A stretch of DNA of 64,000 nucleotides, taken from assembly GCF_963681195.1 (NCBI RefSeq), contig NZ_OY808997.1:1922001-1986000 (forward strand), written 5' to 3'. Both the position numbers and the translations under genes were made by a program. The notes beneath the pieces are model-generated. The model searched no databases and was not told the DNA's origin. It saw only the letters and a list, made by a program, of their open reading frames with translations. Positions 52,462 to 62,914 of this stretch are shown in pieces. The DNA comes from Vibrio sp. 16. GTDB taxonomy: Bacteria; Pseudomonadota; Gammaproteobacteria; Enterobacterales; Vibrionaceae. Each line of letters begins with the position of its first letter. Within the stretch, counting starts at the first letter, position 1.

Positions 52462-53268
52462 CTACTGCCCAGACCTTTTCTCTTCTCGCTTTATCTGGTT
52501 CCAATGCTCGTCCAACTCTTGCAACGAACAGTCTTGTAACGCTTTATTTTGCTCCGCGACTTTTCCCTCAACGGCTTTAAAGCGGCGCACAAATTTTAAG
52601 TTGGCTTTGCTCAAAGCGGCTTCTGGATTAACCTGCACATGACGAGCTAAATTCACCGTTGCAAAGAGTAAATCACCAATTTCCAGCTCTAGATTGTCTT
52701 GATTTACATCGACTTGAAGCGCTTCGTCCATAACTTCATCTATCTCTTCGTGAACTTTCTCTGCAACAGGTCCTAACGAATCCCAATCAAAGCCGAATTT
52801 CGCGCATTTTTTCTGAATCTTTGTAGCACGAGAAAGAGCTGGTAGAGAATTTGGTATTGAGTCTAGGATACTTTGCTCTGTTTTGCCTACTTCTGCTTTT
52901 TCTTTTGCTTTTTCGGCTTCCCAATTGGCATTAATTTCTTCATCTGACGCAAACTCCACATCGGAAAATACGTGCGGATGACGACGTGTCAGTTTCTCAT
53001 TTACAGCCTCAACAACCTCTGAAAAATCAAACAACCCCTGCTCTTTGGCTAGCTGGCTATAAAAAATCACCTGAAACAGCAAATCGCCAAGCTCTTCTTT
53101 GAGATTTGGCCAATCGCGATTGTAAATCGCATCGACCACTTCATAGGTCTCTTCAATGGTGTGCGGGACAATAGTGTCAAAACTCTGCTTTAAATCCCAT
53201 GGACAACCACTTTCTGGGTCACGAAGCTGCGCCATGATTTGCTCTAACTGCTCAATTGGATGGCTCAT
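52462..53268 (-). CDS. mazG: Nucleoside triphosphate pyrophosphohydrolase MazG
   Basis: MazG hydrolyses (d)NTPs to monophosphates and can lower ppGpp under starvation in E. coli. The 268-residue protein has two MazG helical domains: the first with [27 protein letters not shown] and [14 protein letters not shown] (ExxE...ExxD metal ligands), the second from about 165 with [15 protein letters not shown] and [14 protein letters not shown]. It follows relA in the same orientation (relA-mazG), with a terminator-like hairpin between them. Confidence 0.96.
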   Translation of the reverse strand: MSHPIEQLEQIMAQLRDPESGCPWDLKQSFDTIVPHTIEETYEVVDAIYNRDWPNLKEELGDLLFQVIFYSQLAKEQGLFDFSEVVEAVNEKLTRRHPHVFSDVEFASDEEINANWEAEKAKEKAEVGKTEQSILDSIPNSLPALSRATKIQKKCAKFGFDWDSLGPVAEKVHEEIDEVMDEALQVDVNQDNLELEIGDLLFATVNLARHVQVNPEAALSKANLKFVRRFKAVEGKVAEQNKALQDCSLQELDEHWNQIKREEKRSGQ

Positions 53269-53313
53269 ATTTCTTCTTCCTTTAAACCTTCTATCTAAGA
53301 ACTGTCATCAAAT

Positions 53314-53345
53314 AAAAAGGTGAGCAGCCAAAACCACTCACCTTT
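53314..53345 (-). terminator. Terminator-like hairpin between relA and mazG
   Basis: On the minus strand AAAGGTGAG and CTCACCTTT pair around a 12-base loop and are followed by TTATT, 30 bases past the relA stop. Confidence 0.7.
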
Positions 53346-53375
53346 AGGTTATCTATCTATTACCTGAGTTGGAAA

Positions 53376-55595
53376 CTATCCCAATCTCTTGACCGACATG
53401 ACATCTTTAATCTGTTCAACACGCTTCGATACGCGCTGGAGAATCTCAATGTTAGTTACTTCCAAATCGAAGTCCATGATGGAGAGCTGTTTACGATAAT
53501 CGACGCGGCTCTTCATACTGGTGACTTTGATCTTTTCGTTGGCAAACAGTGTGGTGATGTCTTTGAGTAAACCGCCGCGCTCCATTGCTTCCACACGAAC
53601 GGTGAGGATGTATGAACCAACAAAACCGCTGCCCCAAACCGTATCAATAATCCGCTCTGGTGCATGATGACGCAGCTCTTCCAGTTGTTCACAGTCCGCA
53701 CGGTGAACTGAAATGCCGCGACCTTGCGTAATGTAACCCGCGATCTCATCACCGGGAATCGGCTGACAACAACGCGCGAGATGGGTCATAAGGTTATCGA
53801 CCCCTTCAACCACTACCGCGTCTTTCTTAGGACGGCTTTGAACAGGCGCTTTGTTCTCTGCTTCTTGCAGTTTCTCTAGCGCTTGCTGATCTTCCTCTTC
53901 GGCGGTTGGTTTGTTCACTAGGGCATTAATGTGGTTAATGATCTGGTTGATACGCAGATCACCGCTACCGACACCGACATAGAGCTCATCAGGCGTATTC
54001 ATGTTGAAACGCTTGAGACCATATTGTTCAGCATCTTTGAGTGTTGCGCCAATCTTGGTGAGCTCTTGTTCTAAGATCTCACGACCTGCCTCAAGGTTTT
54101 TCTCGCGACTTTGTTTACGGAACCAAGCGTTGATCTTGGCACGTGCACGCCCTGAGGTGACAAAGCCAGTCGATGGGTTTAACCAATCGCGCGATGGGTT
54201 TGGCTCTTTAGACGTAATGATTTCAACTTGATCGCCCATTTGCAGTTTATGAGTAAACGGAACAATGCGTCCTGCCACCTTGGCACCAATACAACGGTGA
54301 CCAACCATAGAGTGAATATGGTAAGCAAAATCAAGCGGCGTTGCGCCCATTGGCAGGTCAACAACATCACCGCGTGGCGTAAAGGCATAGACTCGGTCGT
54401 CGAAGACTTGGCTCCGCACTTCGTCAAGCATTTCACCAGAGTCTGACATCTCCTCTTGCCAATCGAGTAGTTTACGCAGCCATGTGATCTTCTCATCGTA
54501 ACCACTGCGACCACCGCCCCCTTCTTTGTACTTCCAGTGTGCAGCCACGCCGAGTTCTGAATCTTCGTGCATCTCTTTGGTACGAATCTGGATCTCGATG
54601 GTTTTCCCTTCAGGTCCGAGAATAACCGTGTGAATCGACTGGTAGCCGTTTGGTTTCGGGTTTGCGACATAGTCATCAAACTCGCTCGGAAGGTGCTTGT
54701 ATTTGGTGTGCACAGCCCCTAATGCGGCGTAACAATCTTGCAGTTTGTCAGCAATAATACGTACTGCTCGGACATCGAATAGCTCATCAAAGGCGAGCCC
54801 TTTTTTCTGCATTTTACGCCAAATGCTGTAGATGTGTTTCGGTCGACCACTGACCTCTGCATTGATCGATGATGCCTTCATTTCTGCGGTCAGATCATCG
54901 ACAAAGTCTTTGATGTACTGTTCGCGGACAATTCGTCGCTCTGAGAGTTGTTTCGCTATTTGCTTGTAGGTTTCAGGGTGTTGGTAACGGAAAGCATAAT
55001 CTTCCATTTCCCACTTTAACTGACCGATACCTAAACGGTTGGCAAGCGGTGCATAAATATTGGCACACTCTTTTGCGGCAGCTTGGCGCACTTCTTCTGG
55101 CGCTTTTTTTACTTCGACAAGGTTGGCTATACGTTCTGCGAGTTTGATGATCACACAACGGAAGTCATCAACCATCGCAAGTAGCATGCGGCGAACATTA
55201 TCTACCTGAGTCGAAGCCGCGCTGCCCTCCATCGTGACATTGAGCTGCCCCAATGCCGCCATTTCTTCAACCCCATCAATTAATTTGATGGTTTCTTTAC
55301 CAAAATCTTCTTCCAGCTTTTCGCGGTCATAGGCACCACTGGATACAAGCGGGAATAACAAGGCAGCCACGAGGGTTGCCTTATCCATAGAAAGGGTAAT
55401 TAAAATTTCGATCATTTCACGGCCACGCCATAACAGCAGTGGACCTTGCTCATGATCTTGTAAAATGGTCTCGCATTGGCGGTACACCTCTTTGAGGCGC
55501 TTTGCGATGTTGGCGTCCTGATTCAGGCTCGCGATCCATTTATCTAGCTCAAACTGTTCGTCTTGGTTTAAATGTGCGCTTCTTACCGCAACCAT
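53376..55595 (-). CDS. relA: GTP pyrophosphokinase RelA
   Basis: RelA makes (p)ppGpp on stalled ribosomes in the stringent response. The 739-residue protein has an inactive HD-type N-terminal domain (1-190), the synthetase domain (about 240-360; FDELFDVRAVRIIA, NGYQSIHTVI) and a TGS domain (about 405-465; VYAFTPRGDVVDLPMGATPLDFAYHIHS). A zinc-finger/CXXC region (LARCCQPIPGDEIAGYI near 610) and a C-terminal ACT domain follow. Length and order are normal. mazG lies downstream. Confidence 0.98.
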   Translation of the reverse strand: MVAVRSAHLNQDEQFELDKWIASLNQDANIAKRLKEVYRQCETILQDHEQGPLLLWRGREMIEILITLSMDKATLVAALLFPLVSSGAYDREKLEEDFGKETIKLIDGVEEMAALGQLNVTMEGSAASTQVDNVRRMLLAMVDDFRCVIIKLAERIANLVEVKKAPEEVRQAAAKECANIYAPLANRLGIGQLKWEMEDYAFRYQHPETYKQIAKQLSERRIVREQYIKDFVDDLTAEMKASSINAEVSGRPKHIYSIWRKMQKKGLAFDELFDVRAVRIIADKLQDCYAALGAVHTKYKHLPSEFDDYVANPKPNGYQSIHTVILGPEGKTIEIQIRTKEMHEDSELGVAAHWKYKEGGGGRSGYDEKITWLRKLLDWQEEMSDSGEMLDEVRSQVFDDRVYAFTPRGDVVDLPMGATPLDFAYHIHSMVGHRCIGAKVAGRIVPFTHKLQMGDQVEIITSKEPNPSRDWLNPSTGFVTSGRARAKINAWFRKQSREKNLEAGREILEQELTKIGATLKDAEQYGLKRFNMNTPDELYVGVGSGDLRINQIINHINALVNKPTAEEEDQQALEKLQEAENKAPVQSRPKKDAVVVEGVDNLMTHLARCCQPIPGDEIAGYITQGRGISVHRADCEQLEELRHHAPERIIDTVWGSGFVGSYILTVRVEAMERGGLLKDITTLFANEKIKVTSMKSRVDYRKQLSIMDFDLEVTNIEILQRVSKRVEQIKDVMSVKRLG

Positions 55596-55664
55596 CTCTT
55601 TCGTCCTAGTTTTTCGTTTTTCTTCGACTTATCCCAATGTCAGACTCACGACCGACGGCTTTGT

Positions 55665-56984
55665 TCAGTCTTTAACAAAGAGCGCCATCGATTCTAGATG
55701 GCTAGTGTGAGGAAACATATCCAGCATACCTAACTTTCTCAATTGGAAGCCTTGGTTAAGTAGGCTTTGTGAGTCTCTGGCAAGGGTAGCAGGATTACAG
55801 GAAACATAAACGACTCTTGATGCTCCAAGGTCAGAAAGTTGATCTACGATACCGCTCGCCCCTGCTCTTGCTGGGTCGAGCAGTATTTTATCAAATTTTT
55901 CCGTCGCCCAGGGCTGACCAGACATATCTTGTTCCAAATTGGCTTGAAAGAAACGTGCATTCTCTAGCTGGTTAATTTCCGCATTATGGGTCGCTTTTTC
56001 CACCATAGCATCAACCCCTTCAACACCAATCACAGAGCGCACTTTTTTCGCCATTGGTAAACTGAAGTTTCCTAGCCCGCAAAACAGATCCAACACTCTA
56101 TCTTCTGCCGTTAAGTCGAGCCAGTTCAACGCCTGTTCGACCATCTTTTGGTTCACATCTTGGTTGACTTGAATAAAGTTATTTGGCTCAAATGGAATGG
56201 TGACACCCGTTTCCAAATAGTGTGCTTGGTCACCCATAACACGATTCAAGACATCACTTTGCGGCATCAAATACAAACTGACTTGCTGCTCTTTTGCAAA
56301 CGCCTCAAGTGCTGCTTGGTCTTGCTCATCCAGTGCCTTCATATGGCGCAGTACAAGGACCCGAGTATTGTCCCCTTTTACCAATTCAATATGCCCCAAG
56401 TTCTCTTGATGACGGAATGTTTTTAGCAGCTCGAACAAAGGTGACATTAGCGTATTTAAGCCAGCATCAAGCACGGGACAATCCACCACATTGACGATCT
56501 CTTTGCTTTGCTTCTTACGAAAACCGAACTGCAACTGACGAGATTTTTTATCCACCTTCAAACTCACGCGTGCACGTCGGCGATAACCGAGAGCTTCACC
56601 GACCAAAGGCGCTTCCAGAGCTGTCGTTTGGCCAGAAAATTTTCGCATTAACTGGGACAAGGTTTGCTGCTTGTGTTGCTGTTGTTTCTCCAAACCAAGG
56701 TGCTGCATATTACAACCGCCGCACACTTGGTAATGGGGGCAAAAAGGCGCAATGCGCTCTGCACTTTCGGTCTGAATCTTAATCAAGTTCGCGCGGGCAA
56801 ATTTTCTTTTACTTTCAGTAATTTGCACCAAGACTTGTTCTTGCGGTAACGCCCCTTCGATAAAGATGGGCTTTTTATTTTGATAGGCGATACCAGCGCC
56901 ATGGTGATCGAGTTTTTCGACCAAGACGGATTGGTGCTTCGTGTTTACTTGAGTTTTCTTCTTTGGTTGGAAAAAACGCGCCAT
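55665..56984 (-). CDS. rlmD: 23S rRNA (uracil-1939-C5)-methyltransferase RlmD
   Basis: RlmD (RumA) methylates U1939 of 23S rRNA using SAM. The 439-residue protein has an N-terminal TRAM domain (about 15-70), the 4Fe-4S cysteines [15 protein letters not shown] (about 83-97) with a fourth Cys in NVVDCPVLD, and the SAM fold [14 protein letters not shown]. The catalytic Cys lies in [12 protein letters not shown] near residue 395. It lies 69 bases upstream of relA on the same strand and is divergent from barA. Confidence 0.96.
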   Translation of the reverse strand: MARFFQPKKKTQVNTKHQSVLVEKLDHHGAGIAYQNKKPIFIEGALPQEQVLVQITESKRKFARANLIKIQTESAERIAPFCPHYQVCGGCNMQHLGLEKQQQHKQQTLSQLMRKFSGQTTALEAPLVGEALGYRRRARVSLKVDKKSRQLQFGFRKKQSKEIVNVVDCPVLDAGLNTLMSPLFELLKTFRHQENLGHIELVKGDNTRVLVLRHMKALDEQDQAALEAFAKEQQVSLYLMPQSDVLNRVMGDQAHYLETGVTIPFEPNNFIQVNQDVNQKMVEQALNWLDLTAEDRVLDLFCGLGNFSLPMAKKVRSVIGVEGVDAMVEKATHNAEINQLENARFFQANLEQDMSGQPWATEKFDKILLDPARAGASGIVDQLSDLGASRVVYVSCNPATLARDSQSLLNQGFQLRKLGMLDMFPHTSHLESMALFVKD

Positions 56985-57142
56985 GCTCTGTGCCTTAATT
57001 GCTCGAATTGCTGTTCAGGTTCCACCTTTTGTGCCTGAATCATTGTGTGAGCTGACCGAGTTGATTATGCTTAAGGACTCGGCAGTCTCATCTTTATATT
57101 GCGACTATTTTCCCATATCCACACCACGATGTTTAGACAATA

Positions 57143-59932
57143 ATGACAAGATATGGCTTACGCGCCCGCGTTATTACCTTAACTTTAGCGCCAACGCTGA
57201 TCATCGGATTGCTCCTCAGTGCGTTTTTCTCATTCAACCGATACCACGACCTTGAACTTCAGGTGTACAACTCGGGCTTAAATATTATTGAACCACTCGC
57301 GATTGCTAGCGAAGAGGGTCTAAAAAATAATAGTCGAGAGTCTGTCAGACGCATAATCAGTTACGCACACAGGAAGAACTCTAAATTTGTTCGTAGCATC
57401 GCGGTTTTTGACTACAACCACGAATTGTTTGTCACCTCTAACTTTCACCCGAATTTTGAGTCTTTGACTTACCCGAAACAAGAAGCCATCCCTCTGCTGG
57501 GCAATTCCACGCTCAGTGACAACACCTTAATTATGCGCGCCCCCGTCATTGCTGAGTCTGGGCTAATTGCCACCAATCGAGGCAAAGAAAACACGCCAGC
57601 ACTTGGCTACGTCGCCGTCGAATTGGACTTATCATCGCTTCGCCTTCAGCAATACCAAGAGGTTTTTTCGGCGGTTCTTGTTCTTCTGATTGGTCTTGGA
57701 CTTTCTGCGGTCTTTGCCTATCGGCTCATGTATGACGTGACGCGACCGATTTCTCATATGAAAAATATGGTCGACCGAATTCGCCGCGGCCACCTTGATG
57801 TGCGAATCGAAGGCAAAATGCACGGTGAGCTCGACTCGTTAAAAAACGGTATCAACGCCATGGCGGTATCCCTGTCGGAATACCACGTCGAGATGCAACA
57901 CAGTATCGATCAAGCGACTTCCGATTTACGAGAAACCTTAGAGCAGCTTGAGATTCAGAACGTAGAGTTGGACATAGCCAAAAAACGTGCTCAAGAAGCG
58001 GCTCGAGTAAAATCTGAATTCTTAGCCAATATGTCTCATGAGCTGCGCACGCCGTTAAATGGCGTCATTGGCTTTACGCGTCAGATGCTAAAAACCAAGC
58101 TGACCAATAGCCAAACCGATTATTTGAATACCATTGAAAAATCAGCGACCAATCTACTCAACATCATCAACGACATTTTGGATTTCTCTAAGCTAGAAGC
58201 TGGCAAGCTCGCGCTAGAAAGCATCCCGTTTGATTTCCAAGAATCACTTGAAGAAGTGGTCAGCTTGCAAGCCACCAGCGCCCATGAAAAAGGGCTAGAA
58301 CTCACATTGAAGATCGATCCGAAGATTCCAGCGGGTCTAGTCGGAGATTCCTTACGTATTCAGCAAGTACTGACTAACTTGGTTGGCAACTCCATCAAAT
58401 TCACCGAACACGGTAATATCGACATTAGCGTTGAAATGCGCTCTCAAAAAGAAGATGTGGTTGAGTTGCAGTTTATGGTTCGAGACACTGGTATCGGTAT
58501 CTCTGAGCGACAGCAAGCACAGCTTTTCCAAGCCTTTAGTCAAGCTGATGCGAGTATCTCTCGTCGCTATGGCGGTACAGGGTTAGGTTTGGTCATCACA
58601 CAAAAACTGGTCAGCCAGATGGGCGGGGAGATCAGCTTAACCAGTCGCCTTCACCAAGGCTCTACATTCTGGTTCACTTTGCGTTTGCACTCGACAGATA
58701 TGCCCGTTACCGAGATGGTCGATACAGACAGCTTGAAGCAGCGCTCGCTTCTTTTGGTCGAACCAAATATGCAGGCGGCGTCTGTGACCCAGCAACAGTT
58801 AGTACAAGCTGGTCTGGTTGTGACCTATCGCTCAGCACTACCGGAAGATGCTGAGCAATTCGACTATGTTCTGCTCAACTTAGCGCCTAATCGTGAACAC
58901 GAAACCTCCGCAGTCGAGCAGCAAGTTGAGCATGCTCTGCGTTGTGCACCGCATGTCGTTGTCGGCGTACCGAGTACCGCGCTGGCTCTCTCCGATGACT
59001 TGATTCAGTCTTACCCGATTCACTGCATTACTAAGCCTCTGTCTCGTAAGCGTTTGCTACAAACACTCTCGGCGAATCAAGATAATTTGCCAGTCATCGA
59101 GCCCGAAGTCGTTGTTCAAGACGAGACCTTGCCACTGACGGTGATGGCTGTCGATGACAACCCTGCTAACTTGAAACTCATTAGCGCCTTGCTCCAAGAA
59201 CGCGTTGAACGTGTGATTACCTGCACCAATGGTCTTGATGCTGTGCAGCAAGCTCAGGAACGTCACTTTGATATTATTCTGATGGATATTCAGATGCCAC
59301 ATATGGACGGAGTCACCGCTTGCGAGGAGATTAAGAAGACTCAACTCAACGCCAATACGCCTGTGATTGCGGTAACCGCCCATGCCATGAGTGGAGAGCG
59401 AGATCGTTTACTCAAAGCCGGCATGGATGACTATTTAACCAAGCCAATTGAAGAACACGTATTACAACAAGTGTTGATGCATTGGAGCCCGCAAACGACG
59501 GATGCACAGATTGAGAAGTTGGATCTATCTGCTCAACCCGACCCGTTTGAGCCAACCGCGTCCACAACCGCGACACATTCGAATATGATCATTGATTGGC
59601 AGGCGGCATTGAAACAATCCGCCAACAAAGAAGATCTTGCCAAAGATATGTTGCAGATGCTCGTGGACTCTATTCCAGAGGTTGTCGATGTCGTCGACAA
59701 CGCACTTGAAGAGGAGTCCATCGACAGTGAACTGCTGATTCATCATGTGCACAAACTGCATGGAAGCAGCTCTTACTGCGGCGTACCAAGACTGAAAACA
59801 GTCTGTGCAACCATTGAAAAAGCATTACGTTCAGGGACTCAAATCGAAGACCTCGAGCCGGAGTTGCTTGAACTACAAGATGAAATGGAAAAAGTGGTCG
59901 CCAGTGCGCAGCCCTATTTGAAGAAAAGCTAA
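57143..59932 (+). CDS. barA: Hybrid sensor histidine kinase BarA/VarS
   Basis: BarA (VarS in V. cholerae) controls the UvrY/VarA-Csr carbon-storage switch. The 929-residue protein has two membrane segments (about 12-30 and 175-195) around a periplasmic region, HAMP (about 195-250) and a kinase core with His299 (NMSHELRTPLNGV). ATPase boxes are near 410-510 (GDSLRIQQVLTNLVGNSIKFT, GGTGLGLVI). A degenerate receiver lacking the Asp (about 530-640) precedes an intact receiver with Asp715 (LMDIQMPHMDG) and an Hpt domain with His870 (HKLHGSSSYCG). Confidence 0.96.
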   Translation: MTRYGLRARVITLTLAPTLIIGLLLSAFFSFNRYHDLELQVYNSGLNIIEPLAIASEEGLKNNSRESVRRIISYAHRKNSKFVRSIAVFDYNHELFVTSNFHPNFESLTYPKQEAIPLLGNSTLSDNTLIMRAPVIAESGLIATNRGKENTPALGYVAVELDLSSLRLQQYQEVFSAVLVLLIGLGLSAVFAYRLMYDVTRPISHMKNMVDRIRRGHLDVRIEGKMHGELDSLKNGINAMAVSLSEYHVEMQHSIDQATSDLRETLEQLEIQNVELDIAKKRAQEAARVKSEFLANMSHELRTPLNGVIGFTRQMLKTKLTNSQTDYLNTIEKSATNLLNIINDILDFSKLEAGKLALESIPFDFQESLEEVVSLQATSAHEKGLELTLKIDPKIPAGLVGDSLRIQQVLTNLVGNSIKFTEHGNIDISVEMRSQKEDVVELQFMVRDTGIGISERQQAQLFQAFSQADASISRRYGGTGLGLVITQKLVSQMGGEISLTSRLHQGSTFWFTLRLHSTDMPVTEMVDTDSLKQRSLLLVEPNMQAASVTQQQLVQAGLVVTYRSALPEDAEQFDYVLLNLAPNREHETSAVEQQVEHALRCAPHVVVGVPSTALALSDDLIQSYPIHCITKPLSRKRLLQTLSANQDNLPVIEPEVVVQDETLPLTVMAVDDNPANLKLISALLQERVERVITCTNGLDAVQQAQERHFDIILMDIQMPHMDGVTACEEIKKTQLNANTPVIAVTAHAMSGERDRLLKAGMDDYLTKPIEEHVLQQVLMHWSPQTTDAQIEKLDLSAQPDPFEPTASTTATHSNMIIDWQAALKQSANKEDLAKDMLQMLVDSIPEVVDVVDNALEEESIDSELLIHHVHKLHGSSSYCGVPRLKTVCATIEKALRSGTQIEDLEPELLELQDEMEKVVASAQPYLKKS

Positions 59933-59944
59933 CGTAGCCTAAAC

Positions 59945-59973
59945 CTGAGGCATGGCATCTATCCATGCCTCAG
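59945..59973. repeat. Inverted repeat between barA and the cyclase gene
   Basis: CTGAGGCATGG and CCATGCCTCAG form a perfect 11-bp stem with a 7-base loop, 13 bases after barA and overlapping the end of the convergent gene. No T-run follows; it may still end or protect both transcripts. Confidence 0.6.
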
Positions 59974-61214
59974 TGCGCAGTTTGCTCTCCGCGGTAGAAG
60001 TGATAGCTGTTCTTACCCTCTTGCTTCACCTGATACATCGCTTGGTCTGCTCGGTGTAGCAGTTTCTCGATTACTATGCCTTTACTTGCTTGTACCGCAA
60101 TCCCGACACTACAGCCAACATTAATTGAGTTGCCATTATAGACCGAAGGCAAATTGGCGAGATCAATAGCCTGCTGAGCAACTGTCGCGAGTAGGTTGTG
60201 ATCATTGTTTTGGAGCACTAGATACATAACAAACTCATCACCACCGATACGCCCCACGATGCCCGGTACATTACTCTTGGCCTGTAGGTCAGAGAATCGA
60301 CCGGCAATTTCAGTCAATATTAGGTCTCCAGCGGCGTGACCATGAGTGTCATTGACCGCTTTAAAGCCATCCAAATCGATCAACAGCAGCGCGATGTATT
60401 GGCTGGTGCGAGACGCTTGCTCTACATACTTTTCGCATCCCAAGCGGTTCTTCAATCCTGTAAGAATATCTTGCTCCGCCATGTTGCGATAGTAATGCTC
60501 CCAGTGTTCAATTTGAGAACGTAACTCTCGTTCTCGTTCAATCGCTTGGCGCGAGTTCTCAATAAAAGTGTTCACACTATGAATCACCACGCCGAGCTCG
60601 TTGTTCTGGTTTTCAACATCGATGGGAATCTTCTTTGGATTCTCTGGTGTTGCGGTGTACATTGCCTCCGAGAGATCAGCAAGGGGTTTACCGACAATCT
60701 TTTTAAAAACCAGTATCAGAGCAATAACGGTGACCAAAAACTGAACAAAGACGAACATCACCTGATTAAACACTTGAGATAACGTCGTTTTTTGCAATGC
60801 GGAATGGTTGTTGTGCACATAGAGCGTCCCCAACGGCTCACCGTCTGTTGGCGAGTAAAGACGGTAAGTATTCGCATGTGCCCACAGATCTTTCTTATCA
60901 ATAGTAAGATGGTTGGACGCAAATGAAACACCATCGTCACTCTCTAGACGAACCGCATCGATTTCTTCATGCAGCAATAATGCAGAAATCACTTCATCGG
61001 CAATTTCGGCGTTGTTCACATACAATGCAATCGCCGCAGAGCCGGACAATGACAACACCAACTTCTGCTCTAGCTCTTTATGTTCCTTATCTGCCTGCAA
61101 GAACCCTACTGGAATCATTATCAACAGAATAACGACCAAGTAGGAAAGTGCCAATATCGAAATGATTTTCAGCAGTTTATTGGAAAGAGAGTTAAGCTTA
61201 GGTCTATTCATCAA
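59970..61214 (-). CDS. Membrane diguanylate cyclase (GGDEF)
   Basis: The 414-residue inner-membrane protein has membrane segments at about 14-38 and 150-170, and a periplasmic domain of about 110 residues (CHASE8-like in size and placement). HAMP (about 171-225) and a GGDEF domain with an intact motif at 324-328 (GRIGGDEFVMY) follow. There is no RxxD inhibitory site before it, so product feedback is not expected. It should make c-di-GMP in response to a periplasmic signal. Its start overlaps the end of the PstS-like gene by 11 bases, so the periplasmic protein is a likely partner. Confidence 0.93.
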   Translation of the reverse strand: MMNRPKLNSLSNKLLKIISILALSYLVVILLIMIPVGFLQADKEHKELEQKLVLSLSGSAAIALYVNNAEIADEVISALLLHEEIDAVRLESDDGVSFASNHLTIDKKDLWAHANTYRLYSPTDGEPLGTLYVHNNHSALQKTTLSQVFNQVMFVFVQFLVTVIALILVFKKIVGKPLADLSEAMYTATPENPKKIPIDVENQNNELGVVIHSVNTFIENSRQAIERERELRSQIEHWEHYYRNMAEQDILTGLKNRLGCEKYVEQASRTSQYIALLLIDLDGFKAVNDTHGHAAGDLILTEIAGRFSDLQAKSNVPGIVGRIGGDEFVMYLVLQNNDHNLLATVAQQAIDLANLPSVYNGNSINVGCSVGIAVQASKGIVIEKLLHRADQAMYQVKQEGKNSYHFYRGEQTAH

Positions 61215-61614
61215 TGTAAAGTGCCACCTTAACCCCTGAATTTTCAGGCGGTTTTTCTGTCATGTAGCCAATGGCTTGTGGATTCTCTATTACTTTTTCG
61301 AGCAAGGCTTGAGTTGAATCGACTTCTTCAGGCGCCCTCATGCTTCCTGAAAATTTTAGTTTTGCCCAGTAAGCATTCACCTGACTCTCACGCATGTTCG
61401 CCACGGTGGCAAAAAAACGTCTCCGCTCTTCACCAGTTCGGTCAAGCACTTGGTCAACATATGACGACCCCAATACTTTTTTTCTGCCCAGATAGACATC
61501 AGCAATATCATCAACATCAAACGCGGCGATGCTACTCTCTTCGCTCACCACCACATAAAAGCCGGCGAAAGTGTGAGAGGATAAGAACAGAAGGAGGAAG
61601 CTTAAATATTTCAT
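61204..61614 (-). CDS. Short PstS-like periplasmic protein
   Basis: The 136-residue exported protein has a signal peptide (MKYLSFLLLFLSSHTFAG). Its core resembles one lobe of phosphate-binding PstS proteins: VDDIADVYLGRKKVLG, RTGEERRRFFATVANMRESQVNAYWAKLKFSG, ENPQAIGYMTEKP. It is much shorter than a full binding protein (about 300 residues) and no ABC transporter genes are near, so a sensor role is more likely than transport. It sits between a barrel gene (10 bases) and the cyclase gene (11-base overlap). Confidence 0.82.
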   Translation of the reverse strand: MKYLSFLLLFLSSHTFAGFYVVVSEESSIAAFDVDDIADVYLGRKKVLGSSYVDQVLDRTGEERRRFFATVANMRESQVNAYWAKLKFSGSMRAPEEVDSTQALLEKVIENPQAIGYMTEKPPENSGVKVALYIDE

Positions 61615-61624
61615 CTCAGCCTCC

Positions 61625-62914
61625 CTAAAAGATAAAGTTCATATTGAGGCTGAACAAATGGACCCGACTCGAACTGCCCATGGTCTCCAGCGTCGAAGCC
61701 CACAGCCCATACCCATAGGGGTTGATCTTAACGTGGTCATACTGTGCTTTGAGCGCAATATAAGGAGAAACATCCCAACGTAATCCGACTGAGTAAGATT
61801 CTTGATCGATACGAACCGAGTTGATGGCGGCTTCCGTCGCTCCCTGTAATTGTGTTGCTTGCGCTCCAGCTTGGCTCCAATCTTCATCTTGCTGAAATGG
61901 TGATGAACTTGGTTTAAAGCGACCGTAAATGGCGTAAGGCGTTAAAGAGTCAAATGTTCGCCCGACTAACGCGTAGCCTCCATAACCTTGCGGGATGGAG
62001 TCTTGTTGAGCGTCGATATTAAAAAGCTCGGTTTGAAAGGTCCACAACCCGTCAAAGTAAAGGGCAGCGGCTTGAAAGTAGTGAATCTGCTCATTTTCAA
62101 CAACCAAAGCATCACGGGTGCGTAGTGCTTCCGCACTGATTGCTGGAAAAAACGCGGCAACGCCTGGGTTGTTGGCAAATTGGTCGACACTATTTTGTAG
62201 TAACTCGGTTTGACCCGTTTGGTTGACAGTCAAAGACCCCACACGAGCATAAGAGAGCTGCCACTTCCATTCATTTTTATCCACTTCAAAAGAGAGACTG
62301 ACGACATTGTCTAAGTCGGTCGAATACTCTTCGTTGGACAAAGGCACCTCACCAACTTCTTGGTTGCGACCATACTCTAGCGATGCTTTCCAATTGAAGT
62401 AGGCGTTGTTGGAGTAGTACGTGGCACCGATCCCATCAAGTGAGTTAAAAACAATACCGCCATATAACTCTTGGGGAGGTCGAACCCATAAGTGCGCATA
62501 GTCGATATGACGACTATCTGCCGCCGCGTAGGCGCTGACACCAATTCGACCCGCACGAAAATCCCAACTAGCATTAGGCGAGTAACGAATGAAAGCAAGC
62601 TCTGTTAACTCATCAAGGTCATAGGTGACACCTTGATCAAAGAGGAACTGAGTTGTGAATGACCAGTCTCGGTTAAACGCCGCGTCAAATTGCATTCCAA
62701 TGTTGGAATCGACTCGGAATGAACCGTCTGTATCGATATCAGTAGTACGCGTTATATCGCGGCGAAACGCCAATTCATCTTGGTTTTCATAGGCATAGCC
62801 TAAAGTACCAAAGCCTGAAAAAGACAAATCCACTGCATGTGCTAATGATGGCAAACTCAAAAAACTTAATACTAAAGAACCATGAGCTGCAAACTTGTAA
62901 AACTTATTAGGCAT
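61625..62914 (-). CDS. Outer-membrane beta-barrel (porin-like) protein
   Basis: This 429-residue protein has a signal peptide ending at about residue 27 (SLAHA) followed by VDLSFSGFGTLGYAY. Amphipathic strands run throughout, with porin-like pieces (DFRAGRIGVSAYAAADSRHIDYAHLW, SYSVGLRWDVSPYIALKAQYDHVKI), and it ends in Phe (LNMNFIF), the usual barrel-assembly signal. A 16-18-strand channel is plausible. It is the first gene of a three-gene operon with the PstS-like protein and the diguanylate cyclase. The solute is unknown. Confidence 0.85.
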   Translation of the reverse strand: MPNKFYKFAAHGSLVLSFLSLPSLAHAVDLSFSGFGTLGYAYENQDELAFRRDITRTTDIDTDGSFRVDSNIGMQFDAAFNRDWSFTTQFLFDQGVTYDLDELTELAFIRYSPNASWDFRAGRIGVSAYAAADSRHIDYAHLWVRPPQELYGGIVFNSLDGIGATYYSNNAYFNWKASLEYGRNQEVGEVPLSNEEYSTDLDNVVSLSFEVDKNEWKWQLSYARVGSLTVNQTGQTELLQNSVDQFANNPGVAAFFPAISAEALRTRDALVVENEQIHYFQAAALYFDGLWTFQTELFNIDAQQDSIPQGYGGYALVGRTFDSLTPYAIYGRFKPSSSPFQQDEDWSQAGAQATQLQGATEAAINSVRIDQESYSVGLRWDVSPYIALKAQYDHVKINPYGYGLWASTLETMGSSSRVHLFSLNMNFIF

